A stretch of 64,000 bases of DNA from Aurelia coerulea (taxonomy: Eukaryota > Cnidaria > Scyphozoa > Semaeostomeae > Ulmaridae): NCBI GenBank assembly GCA_039566865.1, contig CM076944.1, positions 14,592,501 to 14,656,500 of the forward strand, given 5' to 3'. A model generated the notes under the pieces. That model was not told the origin of the DNA and made no database searches. It worked only from the letters and a program-made list of their open reading frames with translations. Shown here one piece after another: positions 9,614 to 19,689 of the stretch. The stretch's first letter is position 1, and every line of letters begins with the position of its first letter. Position numbers and translations under genes: made by a program.

Positions 9614-12600
9614 ATGGCTAGCGGCATCGGCATTACCCAGTTGAATATAATTGATACATACATAGGGGTGGAACAGGGGGGCTCTACCAACGTTTATAGC
9701 GTCCAGACTCCTCTACCTACTCCACAAAATGTATCTCCCAAACGATCTAAATCGATGAGTTTTGCCAAAGGGATGGTCATTGCATCCCTTAATATAAATA
9801 GTCTGCCCCTGCATAAAGACGAAGTATCGTCATTTATCAACGAAAAGGGGATTCATGTTCTTGCCCTAAACGAAACGAAAGTCGAAAGGAAAATGGGGGA
9901 TAATCTATTAAATATCAAAGGTTATAAAATAGAAAGGGAGGATCGAAACAAAAGAGGGGGTGGAGTTGCAATCTATGTTAAAAGCAGTATAAATCATGCT
10001 CGAAGGAAAGACATACCCCTTGATGGTCTTGAGCTGGTTTGCATAGAAATCAAACCTGTAAAAGCTTCTCCTTTTATAATTATTGCCTGGTATCGACCCC
10101 CAAGTGATCCCATCTCAACTTTCGAAAAGCTTGAAAAAGTTCTTCAGTACCTTGAGAATGAAAATAAGGAGATAATTCTGTTGGGTGACACCAACTGTAA
10201 TCTGTTGCACAAAGACGACCTTCGTTCTCAGAATGATGACCCTTTACCTCCTTCTGGTTCAACGGGTACTGCTGATGCTGACACTGGTAGTAATATATGT
10301 AAGCACATGGTCGATTTGTATGAAGCGTATGGCCTAAAACAGCTAATAAAAGAGCCTACTAGGGAAACTCTTCATACGTCTACCCTAATTGACCACGTGG
10401 CAGTTAGTGATCCGAGGAATATGGTTGATTCTGGGGTTCTAAAAATTGCCATGAGTGATCACTACATGGTTTATTGCGTTCGGAAGTTCCGTGGAGCATT
10501 GACAAGGCAACATAAGAAAATTACGACCCGTCAGATGAAAAATTTTAATGAAACTAGTTTCCTTGCTGACATCTCTTCTGTAGACTGGAATTTAATTATT
10601 CAGAGCAGTGCAGATCTTGATTCGGCTGTGGAGAACTGGACAAATATGCTTTCGCTGATAATAGAAAAGCATGCACCTATGCGTCAACGCAGAGTCTCTG
10701 ATAGATATTGCCCTTGGATTACCTCTGATCTAAAAGCCACTATAAGGTCCAGGGACAAACTTAAGAAGTCTGCGATAAAAAATGGGTCTGCGCTGTTAAT
10801 GCAAGCGTACCGACACGTTAGAAACAGGGCAAATAGTTTAAACACCAAACTGAAAAAGGCGTATTTTTCACAAAAAATTGCCAATTGTCAGGGTAACATG
10901 AAAGAAACTTGGAAAACCATTAACCAGCTAATTAATAAACATTCCAAAACGACCAATATCTCTTCCCTAGTGGTTGATGAAACTTGCCTGACAAAAAGCA
11001 GTGAAATCGCAGATTCTATGAACGACTATTTTTGCAGGATTGGTGGCAAACTTAGTTCGAAGATACCAAACGCAGAAAATCCACTTCTCAATGGGGATTA
11101 TTCAATAAACGAAAACCATGCGCGCTTTCACTTTCAAATGATTCGCCCTGACGAACTTGGCAAAATTATGAATAAGTTTAAAACATCTCATAGTTCTGGC
11201 ATTGACGGTATATCAAGTTCATTTCTCAAAATTGGGATGCCTGTTCTTGCACCTTCATTGTGTAGTATATTCAATACGTCCATTTCACAAGGTCGATTCC
11301 CAGGAAACTGGAAGATTGCGAGGGTCTCACCTATCTACAAAGATGGCTCCACCGAAGATAGATCTAACTATAGACCTATTTCTGTGCTTCCTATAGTTTC
11401 ACGATTATTTGAAAAGATAGTATTCGATCAGGTATTTAATTATTTCACTGAGAATGAATTTTTCTACTCAGACCAGTCGGGTTTCAGGCTTTTTCACTCC
11501 GTACTGACATGCTTACTAAAGTGTACCAATGACTGGTATCTAAATTTCGACAAAGGGCTTTTTTCTGGAGTCACTTTCATCGACTTAAAGAAAGCCTTTG
11601 ACACTGTTGATCACGACATTCTCATCGCTAAGCTGCGTTTCTATGGAGTTGAAGGCGTGGAGCTTGACTGGTTCATATCATACCTAAGTAATAGGAAGCA
11701 ATGCTGTAAGGTAAATGGCAATATATCTGAAATACAGGACATCAAATTTGGGGTGCCTCAGGGCTCTTGCCTTGGTCCACTCCTATTTTTGATCTATATT
11801 AATGACTTGCCGTTTGCCTTACAAAGAACTAAGGTCACAATGTATGCAGATGACACAAGCATTTCCTATTCCTCGAAATCTATCTCCGACCTGAGCAATG
11901 CTATCAACTCAGATCTTCAGAATCTTTGTTCGTGGCTACAGGGAAATAAACTGTCTCTTAATGTCGCAAAGACACAGAGCATGATCCTTGGTACCGCACC
12001 CAACCTCAGAAAACTAGATTACAATGATTCAACTAATCTTCCCACCTTTCAAATAAATGACGAAAAGATTGAATCCACGGGAAAAATTAAATATCTTGGG
12101 GTACAAATTGATCCATTACTAAATTGGAAAGAGCAAATCAACGTTGCTATCGGTAAGATTTCACGAGGAATAGGAATGCTGAAGTATTCCAAGAAATATC
12201 TCTCGTTGGAAACCATCCAAAGGATGTATTTTAGCATAGTAGACTCGCATTTTAGATATTGTTGCTCTGTTTGGGGATGTGCAGGTGATACCACACTAAG
12301 AAAATTGCAAATGCTGCAAAATCGAGCAGCGCGTGTCGTTACAAACAGTCCCTTCGATCAATCATCGCTGCCATTAATATCACAACTAGGGTGGTTAACA
12401 GTCAAAGAAATGATCGACTTCGAGACAGCTTGTATAGTATATAAAGCCTTGAATGGGCTTGCACCCCCTTACATGCAGTCAATGTTTCACAAATTGTCCG
12501 ATTCTTGCAATCGGACCTTACGTAATACCAGTACTGACCTCAGGATTCCACTCTGTAAGACCTCAAATGGGCAGCGGAGCTTTTCGTATCGAGGAGTTAC

Positions 12601-12697
12601 TGTTTGGAACCAGCTGAGCAATGAAATAAAAACTGCTCCTTCGCTAGCCACTTTCAAAACGAGGCTAAAAGCATTTTTGAAAGATCAAAGAGGCTGA
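9614..12697 (+). CDS. LINE-1 ORF2: APE endonuclease and reverse transcriptase
   Basis: 1027 residues. The N-terminal APE-like endonuclease shows SLNINSL (about 57-63), NETKVE (about 86), GDTNCN (about 190) and SDHYMVY (about 280), which cuts target DNA. The reverse transcriptase has NYRPISVLP, FIDLKKAFDTVDH (about 655-667), GVPQGS (about 713) and the catalytic YADD at 744-747. The C-terminal region with HFRYCCSVWG and QNRAARVV is typical of CR1/Jockey-group LINEs. The ATG at 9614 is in the same frame as ORF1, nine codons after its TGA, and no stop intervenes. No disabling change is seen. It acts in target-primed reverse transcription of the element RNA. Confidence 0.92.
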   Translation: MASGIGITQLNIIDTYIGVEQGGSTNVYSVQTPLPTPQNVSPKRSKSMSFAKGMVIASLNINSLPLHKDEVSSFINEKGIHVLALNETKVERKMGDNLLNIKGYKIEREDRNKRGGGVAIYVKSSINHARRKDIPLDGLELVCIEIKPVKASPFIIIAWYRPPSDPISTFEKLEKVLQYLENENKEIILLGDTNCNLLHKDDLRSQNDDPLPPSGSTGTADADTGSNICKHMVDLYEAYGLKQLIKEPTRETLHTSTLIDHVAVSDPRNMVDSGVLKIAMSDHYMVYCVRKFRGALTRQHKKITTRQMKNFNETSFLADISSVDWNLIIQSSADLDSAVENWTNMLSLIIEKHAPMRQRRVSDRYCPWITSDLKATIRSRDKLKKSAIKNGSALLMQAYRHVRNRANSLNTKLKKAYFSQKIANCQGNMKETWKTINQLINKHSKTTNISSLVVDETCLTKSSEIADSMNDYFCRIGGKLSSKIPNAENPLLNGDYSINENHARFHFQMIRPDELGKIMNKFKTSHSSGIDGISSSFLKIGMPVLAPSLCSIFNTSISQGRFPGNWKIARVSPIYKDGSTEDRSNYRPISVLPIVSRLFEKIVFDQVFNYFTENEFFYSDQSGFRLFHSVLTCLLKCTNDWYLNFDKGLFSGVTFIDLKKAFDTVDHDILIAKLRFYGVEGVELDWFISYLSNRKQCCKVNGNISEIQDIKFGVPQGSCLGPLLFLIYINDLPFALQRTKVTMYADDTSISYSSKSISDLSNAINSDLQNLCSWLQGNKLSLNVAKTQSMILGTAPNLRKLDYNDSTNLPTFQINDEKIESTGKIKYLGVQIDPLLNWKEQINVAIGKISRGIGMLKYSKKYLSLETIQRMYFSIVDSHFRYCCSVWGCAGDTTLRKLQMLQNRAARVVTNSPFDQSSLPLISQLGWLTVKEMIDFETACIVYKALNGLAPPYMQSMFHKLSDSCNRTLRNTSTDLRIPLCKTSNGQRSFSYRGVTVWNQLSNEIKTAPSLATFKTRLKAFLKDQRG

Positions 12698-12918
12698 TAA
12701 TCTAATTCAACATTCAGCACATACGTTTGACTTCCGAGTCCCTTTATTTTTACATATATTTCTTTCTTTTATGTAGGATCTTCAAGTTTATTTGTAATAT
12801 CATGTATTTAGGTTAGTTATGTTTTTAAGCAGGGCACATTGTAAATCAGTTAATTTATATTTACTGAATGTATTTAACCCTGTTAAAATAAATCAAAATG
12901 AAATGAAATGAAATGAAA

Positions 12919-13210
12919 CTGCTTGTTATCCCTGTAAGTAACTGAATAGCCTCAACCTTACTGATGTGATCCCGCCAACGACATCATGTAAGCCCTACAA
13001 TTTACTGAATAACCTGAAATTTACTGAGGCAATCCCTCCAATGACATTATGTGCCCCTCTCATTTACTGTATGTTATCCCTGTAAATAACTGAATAGCCT
13101 AAAATTTACTGCATGTAATCCCAGCAATGACATCATGTGATCCCTGTATTGCACTGGGCAACCGCTGCCTTACTGAACAGCCTCTACAATACTGCACAGA
13201 CGTTCTACAG
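12919..13210. repeat. Diverged tandem repeat with GTTATCCCTGTAAGTAACTG
   Basis: About four diverged units of roughly 70-75 bp containing GTTATCCCTGTAA, ACTGAATAGCCT and GATGTGATCCC or GACATCATGT. It is the right-hand continuation of 6225-6336. Confidence 0.7.
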
Positions 13211-13213
13211 GGT

Positions 13214-14274
13214 GTTAAAGCAATTGATTAACGTTTTACCTCTGCTAATTGGCACTGAAATAAAGAAAGCGTGCAGAAAGCGCATACAAGACAGAAGTTT
13301 CCCGCGATCCTTTAGCAACATTTGACGTCGGCTTATTTCATGTTAGACAGATTTGACACTATAAGATGGATAAATCGCCATGATTTTTACCCTGACACAA
13401 CAAATTTACCTAGAATTGGCACGTTCTTGACTTCATTAGCATCTTAATTATATGTTAAAACAATCGTTTTCTAGAACGAACGCATCATTAGCCACTTATT
13501 GATAGTATTCATCATGCAAATAAGTCAACTTTAGAGGATGATGTAACCGGCGGCCTGCACAGAGGCTAGCATTCGCAGCATCACTGAAGGTAGAAGGACC
13601 CCTCCTACACAGCTACAGATGCAAAGATGCAAACCTCGCAGGTGAAGTTCAGAGGAAAGGTGCAGAGTCCCAGCAAACAATGGCGCCATTGACTGGGGGA
13701 AGGCACATGATCACACTGAACCAAAACATCTTCATGCATACGATTCTGCACAGAGGTTATCTTCATGACTGCTTGTCTCAAATTAGATGCCCGCAAATAG
13801 AAACGTTCTGCAGAGTTCTGCATAAGTAATTTTGCTTTATCGTAAATCTCACATGACATCTGTAGTTTCATGCACGAACCATGGGTAGTTAGACACTGCT
13901 GGTGTGCTTTTATGGAGCATGCACGAACTAAGCAAGCCAAGCTAGGGGTAATGACTTTTGACTTTTTGCTTATCATCCTCGTTTAACATAAAGATCAAAA
14001 CATTGCTTTTCAGGCGATTCTTGTCCTTATACAAAGTGCTTGATTTTCTATTCAAGGCGACTTTAGCAGCAACACTCATCTCTCTGACTGTAGCTAAAAA
14101 CAGCATCAACGATCATTTGGGGGTAATGAAGAAATCAATATTCAGATTTTATGCTTGTTGATTACAAAGTCCACTTTGTAATCTAAGAAGGGGCTTCGAT
14201 GTCAGTCAGTCAGAAAGAAAGAAAGTAAGAAAGAAAGAAAGAAAGAAAGTAAGTAACCCACTTCCGTCACGCTC
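13214..14274 (+). repeat. 1.06-kb tandem duplication, copy A
   Basis: Shares GTTAAAGCAATTGATTAACG and most of the following kilobase with copy B. It ends in the palindrome GATTACAAAGT/ACTTTGTAATC (about 14159-14182) and a GAAA microsatellite. Small frames (for example 13605-13976 minus) have no recognisable motif. Confidence 0.88.
14209..14252. repeat. GAAA/GTAA microsatellite
   Basis: Simple run of GAAA with a few GTAA units at the junction between duplication copies A and B. Confidence 0.9.
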
Positions 14275-15545
14275 GTTAAAGCAATTGATTAACGTTTTAT
14301 CTCTGCTAATTGGCACTGAAATAAAGAAAGCGCACATAAAGCGCACTCAAGACAGAAGTTTCCCGCGATCCTATAGCAACATTTGACGTCGGCTTATTTC
14401 ATGTTAGACAGATTTGACACCATAAGATGGATAAATTACCATGATGTTTACCCTGGCACAGCAACAAATTTACCCAGAATTGGCACGTTCTTGACTTCAT
14501 TAGCAGCTTGATTATGTCAAAACAATCGTTTTCTAGAACGAACGAATCATTAGCCACTTATTGATGGTACTCATTATGCAAATAAGTCAACTTTAGAGGA
14601 TGATGTAACCGGTGGCCTGCACAGAGGCTAGCATTCGCAGCATCACTGAAGGTAGAAGGTCCCCTCCTACACAGCTACAGATGCAAAGATGCAAACGTCG
14701 CAGGTGAAGTTCAGAGGAAAGTTGCAGAGTCCCAGCAAACAATGGCGCCATTGACTGGGGGAAGGCACATGATCACACTGAACCAAAACATCTTCATGCA
14801 TATGATTCTGCACAGATGGTTATCTTCGTGACTGCTTGTCTCAAATTAGATGCCCGCGAATAGCAACAATTTGAAACGTTCTGCAGAGTTCTGCATAAGT
14901 AATTTTGCTTTATCGTAAATCTCACATGACATCTGTAGTTTCATGCACGAACTAAGCAAGCAAGCTAGGGGTAATGACTTTTGATTTTTTGCTTATCATC
15001 CTCGTTTAACATAAAGATCAAAATATTGCTTTTCAGGCGATTCTTGTCCTTATACAAGGCGCTTGATTTTCTATTCAAGGCGACTTTAGCAGCAACACTC
15101 ATATTTCATATTTCATATTTTTTCATATTTAATTCTTTTAAGGAGGGTTGCCCTTCAGCAGAAGCTGGTTTTCAAGGGGCCCTCCGATAAAAACAATAAT
15201 TAAAATCTACAGAAACAAAGTAAAAAGCTATTAATTAAATCAAACTATAAAACCTTATTTACAATATTCAAAACCTATGTACAATAATGTTTAAAAAAGC
15301 GAAAGAAAAAGATGCCTGTACCTAAATAGTCTTGAAACACTCATCTCTCTGACTGTAGTTTTGCACCTCTAAAAACAGCATCTAACGATGTATTTGGGGT
15401 AGGATGAACATGAAGAAATCAATATTCAGAGCTCATTTAAGGACTTATGCTTGACTTAGCTAAAAACAGCATCAACGATCATTTGGGGGTAATGAAGAAA
15501 TCAATATTCAGATTTTATGCTTGTTTAGCACAGGACGGACTTTGT
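14275..15545 (+). repeat. 1.06-kb tandem duplication, copy B, with insertion
   Basis: Aligns with copy A, but is interrupted by a LINE tail (15103-15335) and by an extra partial copy of the TAGCTAAAAACAGCATC block (about 15360-15460). Confidence 0.85.
15103..15335 (-). mobile_element. Short LINE 3'-end insertion with 9-bp target duplication
   Basis: Read on the minus strand it resembles a CR1/L2 3' UTR (CTGAAGGGCAACCCTCC then AAATATGAAAT repeats). It is flanked by AACACTCAT at 15094-15102 and 15336-15344, while copy A has this word once. So it is a severely 5'-truncated retroposition. Confidence 0.75.
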
Positions 15546-15599
15546 AATCATCCAAAAGGATCTTATGTTTTATTAAATGCGGGGCCTTACTGTACTGTA

Positions 15600-16040
15600 G
15601 TTGGACAGCATTTGACGAAACCTTTCTAACTACAGCATTAGTTTTTAAAATGACCGTCATTGACGTCATCAAAAATTGCACTTCCGGTAAAAACTGAAAA
15701 TGTACCCAAGTCTAATTCTAATCCCCATGGTGAATTTAGTACAAACCAAGCATCAAATCAAGGGTTAGGTAGGTTGCTAGATAGTTAAAAAGGAAATTCC
15801 CTGTCTAACAGCTAATCTGCACATGGCATGAAGTCCAACCTGCCACCATAACACTAACTGCAACAGGTTTTCCCAAACTTTTATCTAACGATCCATCACT
15901 AACCATGATCCTTTGTGGTACCAGAGTTGACTTTTGTATTATACGAAAGGCATTCTTGGCCTAAATTTGCGCAGTCTTGCTTTTCATTTGGAGCACAAAG
16001 GATCGTAGTTGATAATGAGTCTTTTTAAGTCTTTATATCG
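15600..16040 (+). repeat. Dispersed repeat R1, copy 2 (CRE+ETS module)
   Basis: Inverted relative to copy 1. Carries TGACGTCA (15661-15668) and ACTTCCGG (15680-15687), again 11 bases apart. Confidence 0.7.
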
Positions 16041-16135
16041 TTGCTTTCCTTTTTTCCATGCACAAACTTCCTTATGAGAAATACTCAAAACGAATATGCG
16101 ATCAGCCTTCTTTGCCTGAAATGCCTAGAAGCTAA

Positions 16136-16545
16136 TACAGTCGTGGCCAAAATTTTAAGACCACATTTTTGTCAACAACGTTTCTTGGCGTAAAGATATG
16201 GAACCCTACCACTCTGCCTATTTCCTATTTTACTCTCTTGGAGTTTATTTAGATCAACTTTCCATGTAGATTCCAAATTTTGATGTTGTATTTTTAATTT
16301 CGGTGCCATTTTGCTATGACGTCACAATGAAATCTATAGAAATTATCGGAAATCACAGTGGTTCTGCCAACAAGGGGTGTGACCCAAAACTTTCGTTACT
16401 CAACTGGATTTTACATCAATCTATGCACAATTCATTTCTTTGATTTGTTTTCAAAATATCGAAACTCGACGAAGAATATTGCTTCAGGGAAAAAGGCAGT
16501 AGAGGGCCTTCAGTCTACAGCCATGGCCATAAGTTTACGACCAGC
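16136..16545. repeat. Two direct Tc1-like terminal motifs
   Basis: TACAGTCGTGGCCAAAATTT at 16136 and TACAGCCATGGCCATAAGTT near 16515 resemble Tc1-type inverted-repeat ends, but are in the same orientation. No matching opposite end was seen. The stretch between them has no gene. Confidence 0.35.
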
Positions 16546-16934
16546 CATTCAGAATCGATAATGCTGATTCTGAATTCACAGTCAATAGATTTTCATTGTC
16601 TAGAAATTGCATTTTCCGCCATGTTATTTTCTCCACATTTTTCAGACAGTGGGAAAATTATGTGTCAAAAAGGCATTTCCTTATGCAATAACAGTTCAGC
16701 AACTGCAGCTTCCGAATCAGCATGATCGATTTAGTAAAATTCAATGCCAAATTTTTAATTTACGTGATCATAAGAAAATGTCAATTATGACGTCATAGGA
16801 CTAATGACGTCTTAAACATTTTTCTAACTTCATCAAAATGTAAAACGTTATATATCATTCGAAAGCTCCAATCAAGCTGAATGCAACTGTGTCATTCAGA
16901 AGCTGATTAAACATACCTGTGAAAAGCTACAGTC

Positions 16935-17048
16935 ATATTAGTTCTCAAAATGTCAGCAATTGACGTCATCAATAAAGAAACTTCCGGTCAAAATTTCAAA
17001 AGGTACCAGGTGAATTCTGAATCTCTATGGTCGATTTGGTACGAGTAA
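16935..17048 (+). repeat. Dispersed repeat R1, copy 3, left part
   Basis: Contains TGACGTCA (16961-16968) and ACTTCCGG (16980-16987). Similarity to copy 2 resumes at 18113-18180 after the inserted DNA element. Confidence 0.65.
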
Positions 17049-18112
17049 AGCTCCGATCAAACGATCCAACATCTCATCCAACATTTCGCCCAACATCATG
17101 TTGGCCGAAATATTGGATCGTTTGACCAAGATTAAAAATGTTGAGTGAGGAGGCCCAACAATTCCTTTGTTCTGAGATGTTGGGTCAATAGTAGGGTCGT
17201 TTTACCACCTTATCCAACATTGTTGGGCACGTGCATGCGTAGTAAACTACGTTTAACCCTATCTCACCTGGGCGTTTTGAAACGGTCAATACATGGGGGG
17301 GGGGGCGTTGATTCCACCCCTCCTCTTTTTCTTCGCTGTTATAGTAGTTATAATCTTTAAACTTGGTAAATAGATGGACTTTGATGCAAACGATCAAAAT
17401 CACGTGATTAAATCAATTATCTCTATTGTTCTCCTTGCTATGACAATAAGAAGATATTAACTTATGATTATCATGATTATTACCAACATGATTGAAACAA
17501 TGAAATGAGGCACTAAATTGAATTTTTTTGTTTCAAATTGAGTTGGATTTGATCAAATACGTGTGTAGGCATAATTTGGCATATATTTTAGATGAATATC
17601 TGCAACAATTAAAAAACAAAGTATGCAAATATTGTTGACTACACAATAAAACAATGGTTGCCATGGTTACGGTGCTATATTTAGAATCTTGAAATTTTCA
17701 TCATTCGATACTGTATAGATATAAAGTCAAAATAGCGGAATCTTGGCATCCTGCTTTGCATATTTTAGCATTGGCGAATAAAAGTTTAATTGGGGGGAGG
17801 GGGTGGAATCCACCCCCCCAGGTGAGATAGGGTTAAAGGGCGCCAAAGTCATTGTTTATCCCCGAACAGTGACTGCTATGCAGAAAAAAGTTCAGTTCCG
17901 ACTTAGGTTATTTTAAACTATGGCAAAGAAGATGTTGGAAAAAAAGCCTTTGATTTCGTAGAAGTAAACTGCTAATTTCGCAGAAGAAAATGTAGGGTCA
18001 AATGTTAGGTCAAAAGTTGGATCGTTTCACTACTGATGTTGGGGTGCCTGCCAATGTTGGGTTGAATGTTGGATGAAATGTTGGTTGAGATATTGGGTCT
18101 TTGACCGGAGCG
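17049..18112. mobile_element. Harbinger-like MITE with CCAACAT subterminal repeats
   Basis: Ends AGCTCCGATCAAACGATCC and, reversed, CGCTCCGGTCAAAGACCC form inverted repeats flanked by TAA on both sides (17046-17048, 18113-18115), a 3-bp duplication typical of PIF/Harbinger elements. About ten copies of CCAACAT(C/T)TC-like words lie near both ends. It interrupts R1 copy 3 and is itself interrupted by a TTAA-flanked element. No transposase is present. Confidence 0.7.
17253..17836. mobile_element. piggyBac-like MITE with TTAA target duplication
   Basis: TTAA at 17253-17256 and 17833-17836 flank perfect inverted repeats CCCTATCTCACCTGGG / CCCAGGTGAGATAGGG. TTAA plus a CCCT start is the piggyBac signature. 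The interior has runs of G and C (about 17297-17310, 17803-17819) and no transposase. It is nested in the 17049-18112 element. Confidence 0.8.
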
Positions 18113-18180
18113 TAAGGCACAAAGTCAAAAGGTTAGCATGACTGTTAGATCGTTAGACAATATTCCCTGTCTATCAGGGG

Positions 18181-19300
18181 CGTTTTCATAGGTATATAAT
18201 CAATTCGTATTGAAATTGTGATGTATCTTTTTTCATCTCTTAAAATAATGTAAATTTTTCAATTATCTTTTTGAAAAATTGATACATATAAACTTGTTTT
18301 CTGAGAAAAACCGGCTGAAAATCTTCGAGAGTTTGAGTCCACAGCACCGTTGTTCTCTTTACGCGAGTTGTTCTAAGAAAGCACCGTTTCAATGCGGGGC
18401 ACTGATTGAAGGGGTCTAGGTTTAGCCCATTAAACCAGAAATGACAGATTACTAAAGAGCGAAGGTAACAAGCATGAAACAAGACACATTTACCAACAAA
18501 TTTATATTTTTCTGTTAAATACCTCAAAGAATGCCCTAATTAGCGATGAATCAAAACTTAATAAGAATACGAAGTCTTAACTAAGGAACATATTTTCTTT
18601 AAAGTCATAGATACTTCTTAGTCATCGCGATGTAATACTTAAACTCTCTTCTTGATGTTTATTAAAGTAGTAATTGATACATTTAAACCTACATACGAAA
18701 AACATGCCATGTATCTATAATCAATATGCAAAGACCCTACCTAACGAAAACAATTCACGGTCCTACCGAACCATAAAGAAACAATGGTCAGCATATTAGC
18801 TACAAGGCCTTTCGATGGAAAATGATAAAAAAGCTCACAAAGTGCATCTGGCTTGTCTATGGTGCGAGTGCCAGGATCCTAAACCATTTGCTATTATGAT
18901 TTCAACTTCTAACTTGAACCTTGCTACAAATCAGTGAGATGGCTGACATCCTTTTCCATAGTTTCTGATATGAACTAACTTCCAAAATCAACGATTCAAT
19001 TCACAGTTAATTCCATTTAGCCATTTTTTTTAAACGCCACACAGATGTTGGACATGGCCTGGATAAAACTGGTATCTATATCGAAATTCATCGTTACTTA
19101 GGACAGTGGTGGTGATGTAGTCACACTACGGGTGACAAGGTACACTTACCACAAATAACGGTCTCACTTTGAAATAACTCATAATGTAAACGCTCAACTA
19201 AAATAATACTCGTGGTACGGTACCAACATACTTTAGGTGCAGTATAATTTGTAGCGTTTACTTCCAGAGAAAATGAATATAGCATAATAAGCCGTCAATC
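18181..19300. other. Stretch with no gene seen
   Basis: AT-rich sequence downstream of the Smad gene. Only short frames without motifs were found. Confidence 0.5.
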
Positions 19301-19311
19301 AAACAGAGTAA

Positions 19312-19389
19312 TATTTTCACAACATTTCGAGCTTGGCCCGTTGTCAAGTTCGCCTGATGACGGGCTAACCTTGAATTGTCGTGAAAATA
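19312..19389. repeat. Imperfect hairpin around GCCCGTTGTCAAG / CTGATGACGGGC
   Basis: The two halves are imperfect inverted repeats (TATTTTCACAACATTTCGAG against TTATTTTCACGACAATTCAA). Such hairpins occur at the ends of some Penelope-like elements, but no coding part is nearby, so the class is uncertain. Confidence 0.35.
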
Positions 19390-19392
19390 ACG

Positions 19393-19680
19393 GGTAAGCT
19401 AGAAAAAAGTTCCCATTTTTGAAAATTCATAGCACCCTGCTTCATAGCCGAGAGATTGAACTTTTTTGACAATTCATGGCACCAACAGTACTGGATGGAT
19501 TAGAATGAATCAAACTCTGCTTCATAGCCGAGGGATTGAACTGACTGACATTTTTCTCACGTTATCACGAGCTATCAATATAGGTAAATTTGACTTTCGG
19601 TTGCGAGTAACCTGAAAAGGCCTAGAATAATCCTAGGACTACTTTGAAAACAACTTCTGACGGATTCAAACTAAATAGTC
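19393..19680 (+). repeat. Degraded end of foldback family FB3
   Basis: GCTAGAAAAAAGTTCCCATT and the following bases match the ends of the element at 49327-50576. Only one end is present, with an internal duplication of CTGCTTCATAGCCGAG. Confidence 0.55.
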
Positions 19681-19689
19681 ATCGCTAGT

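Larger units (their letters stand above)
8232..12918 (+). mobile_element. LINE-1: near full-length CR1-like non-LTR retrotransposon
   Basis: Contains ORF1 (esterase-like), ORF2 (endonuclease plus reverse transcriptase) and a 3' UTR ending in an AAATG microsatellite tail (12895-12918), as in CR1/L2-type LINEs. The 5' border is where similarity to the MITE copy at 6931 stops. ORF1 and ORF2 are both intact, so this may be a young copy. It interrupts a MITE and, with it, a tandem repeat. Confidence 0.9.

Noticed and set aside
19350..19390. Hammerhead ribozyme (CTGATGA followed later by GAAA)
   Set aside because: No stem II forms between the two core boxes, so the match is probably chance within an inverted repeat.
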